DNA of 64,000 nt from Bugula neritina (lineage: Eukaryota; Bryozoa; Gymnolaemata; Cheilostomatida; Bugulidae): NCBI GenBank assembly GCA_964035545.1, contig OZ037765.1:19524698-19588697 (forward strand), in the 5' to 3' direction. Below, piece after piece: positions 25,080 to 35,800 of the stretch (its first letter is position 1; each line of letters starts with the position of its first letter). A program made the translations under genes and the position numbers. Below the pieces are notes generated by a model. That model saw only the letters and a program-made list of their open reading frames with translations. It ran no database searches and was not told the origin of the DNA.

Positions 25080-25335
25080 ATTTATAGATCAGATTTTAAA
25101 TAACTCAAATTTCAAAGCATTGCTAACTTCATTACAATCGACAATCAAAAACTTGACTTCAACAACATAAAGTCACAAACTTGATCTGCATCAGCTAATT
25201 GAGAGTTTATTGAGCAGAGATTTACGAAACTAGTATTATCACTCATCATGTCTACCACTTCAACTACTGTGTACTCAAATTTACCGTGTTTGGCAAAGAA
25301 GAGAGAATATGTGGTTTAAACCATTTTGAACAAGA
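25080..25335 (+). pseudogene. Unidentified gene tail, copy B (broken)
   Basis: Clearly related to exon 1 of copies A, C and D (TTTATTGAGCAGAGATTTAC, TCACTCATCATGTCTA). It has insertions before GAGAGTTTATT and within CTCAAATTTACC, an altered GAGAGAATATGTGG, and loss of similarity after about 25,325. The frame is broken and exons 2 and 3 are absent. Confidence 0.75.
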
Positions 25336-25679
25336 TGTTATTATTACACATGTGCAACATTACTAAACGAGTTGAAACAGGAGAGTTGTCTTGTCTACAT
25401 GACTACGCGACTATTTTCGCAGCTGCAAGCTGTGAAAAACAGCGTGATTCAGTGAACCAGTTCATTGGTGCCAACGTGATCTATCAACTTTAACCTTTTG
25501 ATTGGCGCGATCTATTAAAATTCACCTTTAATCCTTTGGTAGAAAAGAGCGCCAGTAGCACTGAAATGGACGGGTTATTTTCCAGTTTATTGGACTGAGG
25601 GTCGCTGCCTAACTTTAACTTGTAAGTTATGAGTTTCGTTTTGATTTTAAAATGATCCATAGAATTGAATATGAATGAT

Positions 25680-26130
25680 TTTAAAAGTAATATTATTATG
25701 ATAAAATTGAATATTGATATAATATAGAATTAAATAATTGCAATAATCAATATCAATATGAATATCAATATGTCATATGAATATCAATATTACTATTAGT
25801 ATTAGTATTAGTATTAGTATTACTATTAGTATTATTATTATTCATAATTATAATATGAATACAGAATAGTAATACTAATAGTAATATTCATATTCATATG
25901 AATTTCATACTGATACTGATAGGCTTACCTTGGTACTGGTGATATTACTTATTACTTATAGTTATTAGATATATAATTCTAGTCCACCGGATCTCAATAG
26001 TTATGGCTTTAGTTTTAGGTCTTACTCTTAGTCTAAAATCTTAGTTTATCTGTATTAGTATTGGTTTCACTGTGTTTGTAGCCCGCAGCCTTGGTCTCAG
26101 TCTCTTGTCAGTCTCTAAGTATAAGGTCAG
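25680..26130. repeat. Period-six array (AGTATT type)
   Basis: Runs of AGTATTAGTATT and AATATCAATATG at 25,740-25,900, then TTAGTCTTACTCTTAGTC-like text near 26,000-26,050. Same style as the 6.6-8.5 kb and 46.4-47.7 kb tracts. Confidence 0.65.
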
Positions 26131-26368
26131 TTAGTATTTGAGTAATTAGTTAGTAGGTGTATGCTCAAGTACTAGTAGTAGTAAAGGGTTTGTTTCAATT
26201 ATTATAAGTATCTTCTCTGAAGTTATTCACTCTTTCCCAATCTCTGTTCGTTTTCTTTGCGCGTGTTTTCTGTTGTGTTGTTTGACTCGCTATTGTTCAC
26301 TGATAACATGCCAAGTGAAGCAACAAGGAGAAGTAACCAAAGACACTCACACAGGCTTCTCAAAGCTA

Positions 26369-28118
26369 CAGTGCTGTGAAAAAGTTTAAGGACGCCTCCC
26401 TGTTTTCCATAATAGCAATGTTCCAAGCTAATTTTAAGACATAACTAAAGCATTTCCATAGGCATGGTGTTTATCAAAATGATCCTTAAGATCTCCTTAT
26501 CTCATTCATATAAATTATAAGTATCTCTTTTTTTATCTTCCAAAAATTTGGGTGAAGCAATGAAGTACTACCCGTATATGGGAATTATTCGATGCTCTCA
26601 CAATTTGTGTGTACTGTATGACATCAGAATATAGAAAAATATTATATGTGATTTGTTATGCACCTTATAGCAGCATTGCAACACACAGTGCACTCAGTTT
26701 TAGTATCAATATTTTGTTGGCCAGCCTTTATTCTTAATCACAAGTCGGCAGTGACGAGGCATCGACTCGTACAGCTTCTTCAACTCGTCTTCAGTCACAA
26801 CATTAAGCCATGCATGAATTACAAGCTCTATGAGTGTCACCTTAGTTGTTGGCTTTTTTGAGGAGACTATTTTAGCCATTCTTGACCATAATTTGTTTAT
26901 AGGGTTCAAGTCAGGGCTTCGTGCGAAGCAGTTGAACGTTGAGACCCTCTGCTTTTTCATCCACTCTTCAACAGTTTTCACCCCATGGCATGGTGCATTG
27001 TCATCTCGAAATATGTAAATTTTATTTTAAAAAAGCTTTTTATAATTGCAAGAAGTTTAGCATTGAGATTATCTATATATTTTTGGGTATTAACATCATT
27101 CCAGAGCAAATACTGAGTCGACCTCCACTTTTTGATGTTATACAACCCCAGAATAAAACACTGATTATAGGGTGCCTAATTGTTGTAAGTATACATTGAC
27201 GGCTATATTTCTCATACTGGTATCTTTTAACACAACAGTTTTCAGCATGATTGTTCACATTAAATATGGATTCATCTGAAAAAATAACTTTTTTTCTCAT
27301 CATTCACTGTCTAATTACTGTGCTCCCTGGCCCACCGTAACCGGCTTTTTGCTGCTTCTCGGTTGGTAGAGGCTTCCTCTTGCTTTTCGGTCATGTGAAC
27401 CATGGCCCAGCAATCTTGCCATATCAGGGATTTCAAAGCTGGTGTTCCTGACTATTCCTTGCCTACTCAAGACTCGTTTTATGGTGATCTTTCTTGCTGA
27501 TCCCAATGAGAACCTTGTCATCTCTGGTTGTGTTTATTTTTGGTCGGCCATTTTCAGGTCCATCTACTACACTACTAGTGTCCATAAACTTCTTGATAAT
27601 TTGATGTACAGTTGTCTTTACTTTGCCAACCTTTTCAGATATTTTCCCAATTGAATAACCTTCTTTGTACAAGAAAATTATTACAAACTTTGCCTCTGAA
27701 GGAAGACTTACAGCTCTCATTTAGTCTATGCGCAGCACCCAAATTGACACCATGTAAAAGCTCACAACTAAATGACAGATTTCAAATTATAGAAGGAAGT
27801 CATACTTTATGATATCATGATGCCATGCACAAAGTTAAATTTCACTATTTAGCCTTTTGTGGTTATAAAAGTCGATAAACTTTGGTTACATAAAAATACA
27901 GGAGTTGTGCTTCCCTAGCTGCTTGTGCAGTTGGCCCAAAAATGGGTGGAAAACATCACAACAGTAAGAATTTAAAAGGTGGAAATTGTAGAGCACATTC
28001 TAAGGGCCGTTTTGATATATAGAACTTGAAGGAAAATATTAAGAACTTACAAGAAATGCCTATCAAACAAGATACATAGAAATTTCTGCAAGTGTCCTTA
28101 AACTTTTTCACAGTACTC
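26369..28118 (-). mobile_element. Tc1/mariner-like transposon, 1.75 kb, inactive
   Basis: Terminal repeats CAGTGCTGTGAAAAAGTTTA (left) and the complement of GAGTACTGTGAAAAAGTTTA (right) are flanked by TA at 26367-26368 and 28119-28120, the standard Tc1/mariner target duplication. It lies inside the Gypsy relic, in the same region as the start of its pol. The transposase is on the minus strand and broken. Confidence 0.93.
26706..27720 (-). pseudogene. Tc1-like transposase, disabled
   Basis: Start at 27720. An N-terminal helix-turn-helix paired-like region (GYSIGKISEKVGKVKTTVHQ) comes first, then a second DNA-binding region reached only by frame changes near 27,500 and 27,440. The catalytic domain has VIFSDES (first Asp), FWGCITSKSGG and DDNAPCHG (second Asp). 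The third catalytic acid, normally Glu in the NPIE context of Tc1 (DD34E), reads Asn (DLNPINKLW). An in-frame TAG near 27,320 and frameshifts also break the gene. The family is certain; activity is ruled out by these lesions. Confidence 0.93.
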
Positions 28119-30850
28119 TATTTAAAGGCCTCGGAGCACTCAAGGGATACTCGTATTGAATATTACTGATTCCAGATTACCAGCCTACGTGCATCTACAC
28201 TTCAGGGAAAATTCCGATTCCATTATGAGATAAAACTAAGAAAAAGTTAGATGAGGTGGCGCAGCAAGGAGTTATCTCCCCCATAACAGAAGCTACAGAG
28301 TGGTGTAGTGGAATGGTTCCAGTCCTCAAACCATCAGGAGATGTAGGAGTTTGTGTGGATCTGACTTGCTTAAATAAAGCTGTTAGAAGGGAAATCTATC
28401 CAATGCCAGCAGTCGATGAAAACATAGGACTGTTGGGAGCTAGTAAAATCTTCTCAAAGCTAGATGCCAATAGTGGGTTCTGGCAAATACACTTGGAGAA
28501 GGAGTCAAGAAAGCTGACTACCTTCCTCACACCTTTCGGCCGGTTCTGTTTCAACAGATTTCCATCTGGTATATCTAGCGCACCAGAGATATTTTCTCGA
28601 GCTATGTGCAGACTACTAGGCGACATAGAGAATGTCATTTGTCACATGGATGATATTTTAGTTCATAGTAAAAATGCAGAAAGCCGCAATAGAACCTTGA
28701 AGCTGGTTTTAAGCAGACTGGAAGAAGAAGGACTCACATTGAATGAAAACAAGTGTGAGATTGGCCAAGCTCAAGTGAAGTTTTTAAGCCACATAATAGA
28801 TGCTAAAGGAGTCAGCCCTGACCTGGATAAAGTCGCATCAATACGTGATTTTCCAGCCCCTATCTGTAAGACAGAGTTAAGACGACTAAATGGCATACTG
28901 AATCAGCTAGCTAAGTTTATCTCTCACCTCTCCGAGATCACAGCTCTCATGAGAGAGTTACTGAAAGAAAGTAAGGCTTGGACATAGAGTCAACCTCAAG
29001 AGGAAGCTTTCCAAAAAGTAAAGCAAACACTCATGTCTGCTCAGGTCATAGCACACTATGATCCCAAGCTGAAAACAATCGTTGCCACTGATGCTAGCAG
29101 CACTGGACTTGGAGCTGCTATGTTCTACATACAAAAGGATAGAACAAGGGGGCCAGTATACTATGCATCAAGGTCTTTAACTGCAGTGAAACAAAATTAT
29201 GCCGCGACGGAAAAAGAGGCATTGGCGATGGCCTGGGCATGCAGCAAGCAAGATCAGTTTTTAAAAGGATTACCTTTCACTCTAGAGACTGATCACAAGG
29301 CTTTAGTTAGGCTTATGGGTGTAAAAGACTTAGACCAAGTTCCAGCCAGGATTTTCCGATTGAGACTGCGGCTCATGAGGTATGCTCCAAAGATAGATTA
29401 TATCCCAGGGTCTCACAACCACGTAGCAGATGCTTTGTCTTGAGCACCCTCTGGTCTACCATCTTGCATAGATGTGATGCTGGTTGAAAAGCTAGAAGCT
29501 AGCACTTCCATCATACCTTCTATAAATCCAATAATCAAAGAGATTAAGGAGGCACAACAACTAGATGCTGTGTGCCAAGAGGTCCAAAATCTCATCATAA
29601 AAGGGTGGCCTACATATAAAACATGCCCACACAGCAGTACACTCTTACTGGGATGTCAAAGGACATTTGACACAATCTAAAGGCCTTCTCTTATATGATC
29701 AGCGGCTAATCATCCCAAGTAACCTAAAAATAAAACTGCTTGACCGCATTCACCAGGCCTATCAAGGAATAGTAAAATGCTAGGCGAGACCCAGAAGAGC
29801 TATCTGGTGGCCGAGAATGTCCAAACAAATAAAGAAAATGGTACAAGAATGTCGACAGTGTAGAATTAACTCACCAACTCCGGTAGAGCCTCTGTAGCCA
29901 TCCACCTTGCCATCTAAACCCTGGACAAAGTTAGATGCAGACCTGTTCGAGTTCCAGAAAAAGAGCTATCTGTTAGTGGTCGACTAACATAGCAAATACA
30001 TAGAAGTTAGGAAATTAGACTTTCTGTCTTCAGCATTGACTATAGACAAAGTTAAATCCATCTTCTCAACACATGGAATTCCCGAGGTAGTTATTTCTGA
30101 CAATGAACCTCAGTTCAGCTCTAGGGAGTTTCAAGAATTCGCCAATAGTTATGGTTTTCAACACGTGACCAGCGCTCCAAAATATCCAAAAGCCAATGGG
30201 GAAGCTGAGAGAGCGGTAGGACCAGTAAAGCGTCTGTGAAGCAAAACTACAAGCCCATACCTCAGCCTACTAACCTATAGAGCTACTCCACTTGAAAATG
30301 GGTTCACTCCTTCAGAACTCTTGATGAACAGGCTACTTCGAACTACTTTACCGTCAATGCCTGAAACCCGAAAGGTTCACAAGCCACGAAACATTGCTGA
30401 GAAGGAACAACACATAAATCTAAGGACCATGAATAACTACAACCAACGGCACAAAGCCACTCTGCTGCCTGAACTTCTCAAGGTTCACCCGTCTATGTCA
30501 GAGACACTAAGAAATAAGGCACAGTTCTGGCAAGTGTAGCTCCACACTCATACACAGTGAAAACTGAAACAAGAGTTATATGCCGAAACAGGAGTGCGTT
30601 GGTAGATCTTCGGGAAGAGGACCCCGTGGTGCTTGAACCGAATGCTCCTCCGCCGGCTCCTATGGGTGCAGAGGTGCTTGGTCTAAAAGCTAACAAAAAA
30701 GCCAATCCATCAGGAACACAGGCACCTGGAACATTGGTCGCAGGGGCTCGGGTATGTCTTTGGCCCGTCCAGCCAGTTCAACGGTTCCGGGTAGGTTTGG
30801 TGCTCTATCCAGAGAGCGAAGATTGCCCCGGAGATTTGACGACTATGTGA
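28119..30850 (+). pseudogene. Gypsy pol relic: reverse transcriptase, RNase H, integrase
   Basis: In order: the start of the RT domain immediately after the Tc1 insertion (FKGLGALKG), RT fingers and palm (28256-28987) with catalytic HMDDILV, RNase H (29033-29443) with ATDASSTGLGA and TDHKALV, a zinc-binding integrase N-terminus (about 29,730-29,890; HQAYQG and CRQCR), an integrase core retaining the DLFEF, SDNEPQF and NGEAERAV acidic motifs, and a C-terminal tail (HSYTVKTETRV) to about 30,850. In-frame stops occur near 28,202, 28,985, 29,441, 29,780, 29,895, 29,985 and 30,237. HMDD instead of YMDD is normal for this invertebrate Gypsy lineage. Non-functional. Confidence 0.93.
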
Positions 30851-31389
30851 TGAATTAACACCCAGATAATCTAACCACGGAGGCACTCGTGCCTTCTATA
30901 CAACAATCATGAATATATTATTATGTTTTTTCTCACTATTGGTAACCTTCCTATACTGTTGTCAATCTTAATTAATAGCACACATGATTACATATAAATG
31001 GTTTTTGTAACCCACTTAAACAGGGGGATGTTGTGTTGTTTGACTCGCTATTACTCACCGCAAGACTCGTTGGGCTCGGGGATTTTCTTTTTAGCTAGAA
31101 TTGAAATAAATCACAATAATTATCAGCTTAGACTCAATCCAATGTTGTTGTACTCTTACGCTCTATTTCATTGTTGATTATTTATAATTCAAGAACAGAT
31201 AACTCTTTAGTATACACTTCCTCTTTCTTTCTTTTTTTTTTCTTTCTTTCAGTAATACACACAATCTGGGTGAAGGTGTCTCCTAGACTGTGCTCGTTTC
31301 TGGGGGGCTCTTGTCATAGCAGTATTCGCTTCACTGTTGTGTGCTTCCCCATCTTCTTCCCCATCATCTTTCGATGACGAATCAATGCT

Positions 31390-31850
31390 CACTCTTGGTC
31401 ATCTCTTAAAAGGCTGGTTTTTGTTTGATGTGCTTTGGTCAGAATTTGGGTCTTCATAAGATCGCTGCTGCACCAACTTTCTAAGATGTACTCGATTTCT
31501 CCTCAATACACGACTGCCGACCTTAACATCGTAAAACTCTCCTTCCCTCCTTGTGACGACACGTCCAGATTCCCCTTCTTTATCCTTTGAACATTTTATG
31601 CACACTAGATCTCCCGGCTTCAACACATCCAACTCTTTGGCTCTCCCCCTATTGTCTACATTTCGTTTTTGCCTTTCCTTCAAATGTGCTTCTTTTCCTT
31701 GAAAAAACTCTTCAACTATTCATTGGATGTTGGTTCTTACGCTCTTTCCAAGCAGAAGTTTGGCTGGACTGGCTCTACTTTCCAATATCAGAAGCAAAAC
31801 AGGGCCCATTGTCCAACCTTAGCTTCTGAGGAATACCAAACTGTGCAAAT
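31390..31850 (-). pseudogene. Second Gypsy-type fragment: integrase pieces and C-terminal tail
   Basis: Minus-strand frames keep LRLDNGPCFASD (integrase core around the second catalytic Asp), then after an internal deletion a SPAKLLLGKSVRTN block, and finally the post-integrase tail (LKPGDLVCIK, VLRRNRVHLRKLV) in 31399-31683. It is in opposite orientation to the neighbouring Gypsy relic and from a different sublineage. Frames shift between blocks. Confidence 0.85.
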
Positions 31851-31859
31851 ATAATGCAT

Positions 31860-32875
31860 TAAAATCTGCTGAAATAAATCACTTCTAGTTTTATTGAATG
31901 CAATCTACAATTTTCCCAAAATAGGCAATATTTACAGTTTCTTAGTTTTACGATTTCTTGCCTAAAAATTTTTTTATAAAAAGTGCCAAAACCTGTGGCA
32001 AGAAGTACTCTTCTGTATACAAATCTCAGCCAGTGTGTTGGCAGTGAAGGTCACACAATGCACTTTGCAACTCATTTGGTAGTAGGATGTCGGAAACATA
32101 TATAAATTTTAATTCAACAGTGTGAATTTTAATTTCTATTTGGTGGCTAAACACCACAAATGATATCTCAAAAATAGATTTTTAAAGTCAAAAACTGTAG
32201 AACTGCATATATAGACTTATAGTTCTAATTAAGGGAAGCTGAATGTGGTATTTTCATTGCAGCACTACTACAAAATGAAAATGCACAGCTAAATAATGAA
32301 TGAAACCTGTATACATTTTATTTCAACAATTTTTTTTTCTATTTGATAGTTGAACATAAACCACACCAGCTATATCTCTTATTCATGCTACATTTCTATT
32401 TCGGCACTGCATCAACTGTTCACATTAACTTGTAATAAACGATGATTCTCTTCTTGTGGAATAAGCTGAAACAGCAAAGAGTGTCTTTAATTATTCTATA
32501 CCATCCAGTTAGAGTTTCAAGCATCAGACTTGTTCCTGTTCTGTGATAGTATCTTCTATATGACCACTCTGTTTGGAAATAAGTTGTCTAGCTTTATGCT
32601 AGGTGAATTTATTTTTCTGAATAGACACTCAACATTATAAAAAAATTTAACGTAGTAAACAGTTGGTTCTATTTACCTTTTAAACTCACTGCTCTTCAAA
32701 TGAGCTAACCTTGTACTTTTATAATGATAGCTAATTTAACATAGCTTTACTTATGGCTATACTAGTTATTCTAGTATATGTACATATAGTCTAGTAATTA
32801 TTCATCAGTATCTTATCCAGAAATATCAACTGATGTATATTTTTTTAGGTAATTTGACACCTTTATTGAAACAAG
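31860..32875. other. Gene-free DNA upstream of the TRIM-like gene
   Basis: AT-rich, no recognisable repeat or gene. It presumably contains the TRIM-like promoter. An AG acceptor-like site lies about 30 bases before the ATG (TTTTTTAG at 32841-32848), so a noncoding first exon further upstream is possible. Confidence 0.45.
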
Positions 32876-35800
32876 ATGGCTGAAGCAGAACCCAGAGAGA
32901 TAGAGTGTGGGTTTTGTTTGTTGAAGGAAGATCTTGAAAACCCAAAGTCTCTACCATGTGGTCATGTACATTGTTTAGTTTGTTTAACTAGAAATGTTGA
33001 TGTAAATGACCTGATCAGGTGTCCCTGGTGCAGGTAAGTTGTATTACTAACTATAATATTCTCAGACTACAAGTGTTTTAACTTTATAGTGCAGCCCTGA
33101 TACATATATGTGTTGAATGTAATATCTATTATATTCTGCTAAATATGTTTTACAGAGAAGTATTTGATGTGAATATCGAAAGTCTGCCTTCTGCAGATAT
33201 AGAGGAGAACTCCACATCATGCACTGTCTGCACTAAGAAAGGGACACAATACATACCCGCAGTTATATACTGTACTGTTTGTAATAAACTCTTTTGTGGA
33301 AAACATAGAGAGGTACAGCAATGGAGTATTATATTAGGCTCAGTAGTGTCTGTTTATAAAATAGTCAGTATAATATAATCATCTTGTAAATCTAATCATC
33401 GTTTGGCACTTTGTATTTTTCAGTCACATGATGATACCAGTGATGACCACCAGCAAATTACGATCTCTGAATATAGAATACAAGCTAAGAGACTGGAGAA
33501 AAGAGTTTGTTCTAAACATCCAGACTACCAAATATCTCAGGGATGTAGACTCTGTGTCCGACTTTTTTGTGTGCAGTGTTTGTCTGCGACCAACACATGT
33601 GTTAGAGGTAATTTATTTTAATCACAATTTTTTTACTTAATTCCAATAACGATCAACATGCATGATGATTCAACAGGATAATATTAATGCATGTAATGGC
33701 TGTAGTCTTAGTTACTCGGTAATGGCTCATACATCTTGTAGAGATCTCTCTGACTTACTGTTTGTGTAGCTTATTACTTAAGGTAATTTTTGTTTTAGGT
33801 CCGTTACATGACATGCTCAGTCTAGATGAACTCATCAATAAACTGGTGAATGTAGAAAAAATGACTACTTCAGAAGACAAAGTATCTTCTCTCTTCAAAC
33901 AGCTTTCTAAAACTATCTCTGACTTTGATACTGAAACAGGACGGTTACTACACATTCTTCATACTAAACGTGATGAGCAGGTCTGATTGACATTAAATTT
34001 TCTAGAATATGCTTCCACACCATGTAAAATTTAAATGGTTTATTAATTACTTGTGTGTTTTAGTTGGCTGAGGTGAGACTAAAGTATGAGAAACTTGAAG
34101 AGAAGTTCTTAGCTAGTAGAAAGAAAACTAAAGAAACACTGGGCGCATACATGGAGAGAGATGTTGGAACTGTTTTGTCTCAACTGAGTAAAAATCGAAT
34201 GAAGATCCAAGCTCAACTCAGACAAAACAATCAGGTGTGAAGAGTTGATATACATGTACTATTTGTTGCATACTTGAGTACAGAAAAAGCCAATTAATGT
34301 TTTGGTGGTAATAACACCATTGGTTTTCGAAGTCTGCTGTTGAAAAATATTGGTGGTAAAATTATACTTTAATTGGAACTATGTTCTTTTTTGCAAAAAA
34401 AGTCTTTAGTGAAAAGATTTTAAACAAGGTTTCAATTAAATTTAATAGTATGGTGCTGAAAGCACAATTCTTGATCGCTTGCTTGCTATTCCTTTCGAAA
34501 AAGTGGTTTGTAAATGAAACTTTTAACGAATTTGTGATGAGATTTATTCTCCCCATTAAAAATGTTGACTTTTATTACGATTTTCCAATAAAAAAACTTG
34601 TGCAAGTTTATAGTCACCATCCCTGTGGGAAAACCCCTGATAGAGAGTTTTTTTGTTAAATCGGGCTAAGGAGCAATTATGACCGGATGCTCTTCGTAAC
34701 ATCACCAATGGTATTGACTGGGGGTTCGAACCCATGACTTATGTTTACTAAGCAATTGTTCTAACCCCTAGACCACTCTCTAACCCCTAGACCACTCTCT
34801 AACCCCTAGACCACTCTCTAGCCCCTAGGGCCTAGACCAAGGCTGCTCCAATGGAATTTGTAAATTGGTTTAGTGATATAGCTATTTTTGGGTTGCTAAA
34901 ACACTTGGGGTGTTTTTATTATATAGCAGTAGCACTCATCAAATAGATTTATTACTTTCATTCTGCAAACAACAGAAAAGAATTTGCTTGATACTTGCAT
35001 TGCTATTGGTTTTGACACTTCAACTTAATGTTTTATTTCACCTATTAGTTTTCTATTTTGAACATAATGATAACAGACTTCTGTTTACAGGTGGATCTAG
35101 TTGAAGGATATGCAGAAATTAAAGATAGAATACAGAGACTTGTATCTGTAGAAATACCTAAACTAGAACTGTATGATATCCTGTCCCTAGAGGTCAACGG
35201 TTAGTTAGTATGTGCTGAATATGTTATTTTCATGTGGTACTGTGTTACTGAATAATACGATGTATTTATGTTTACTCTCTACATCAGTATGGGTCCTTTT
35301 ACTTATTTTAGTACACACTGGAAATCTCCCGTTTTTAGCTATTTTTCACAAATTAGCTGCTAATGAACAAGGGCTTTTGCCCAAAACTAGTAAAATATGA
35401 ATGAATACACCTAAATAATCAAGGTTCTTCTTAATTTTGCTTGATTTTCCATGTTTTTTTCCAATTATTCCGCTAATTTTGATTTCGGAGAGCTATGGTT
35501 TTTTCATAACCCTCTGCAATCAAAAGTAGCTGAATAATTAGAAAAAAAAACATGGGAAATTAAGCAAAATTAAGAAGAACCTTGATTATTTAGGTGTATT
35601 CATTCATATTTTACTAGTTTTGGGCAAAAGCCCTTGTTCATTAGCAGCTAATTTGTGAAAAATAGCTAAAAACTGGAGATTTCCAGTGTGTACTAAATTA
35701 AGTAAAAGGACCCGTATATCATAATATTTCAGTTTATTTTAGTAATCACAATGCTGCAAGCTCGTCTTAATTTAAACTAGTGTTACAGCATATATAATTA

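Larger units (their letters stand above)
26271..31240 (+). mobile_element. Degenerate Gypsy-type LTR retrotransposon relic, interrupted by Tc1
   Basis: The 3' LTR starts at 31029 (TGTTGTGTTGTTTGACTCGC), directly after a polypurine tract CAGGGGGA, and has an AATAAA at 31105-31110. Its right limit is uncertain (about 31,240). The same roughly 30 bases appear at 26271, marking the remains of the 5' LTR. Between 26,305 and the pol remnant almost all of gag and protease is missing, and a Tc1 element sits at 26369-28118. The pol frame carries several stops. Old, immobile copy. Confidence 0.8.
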
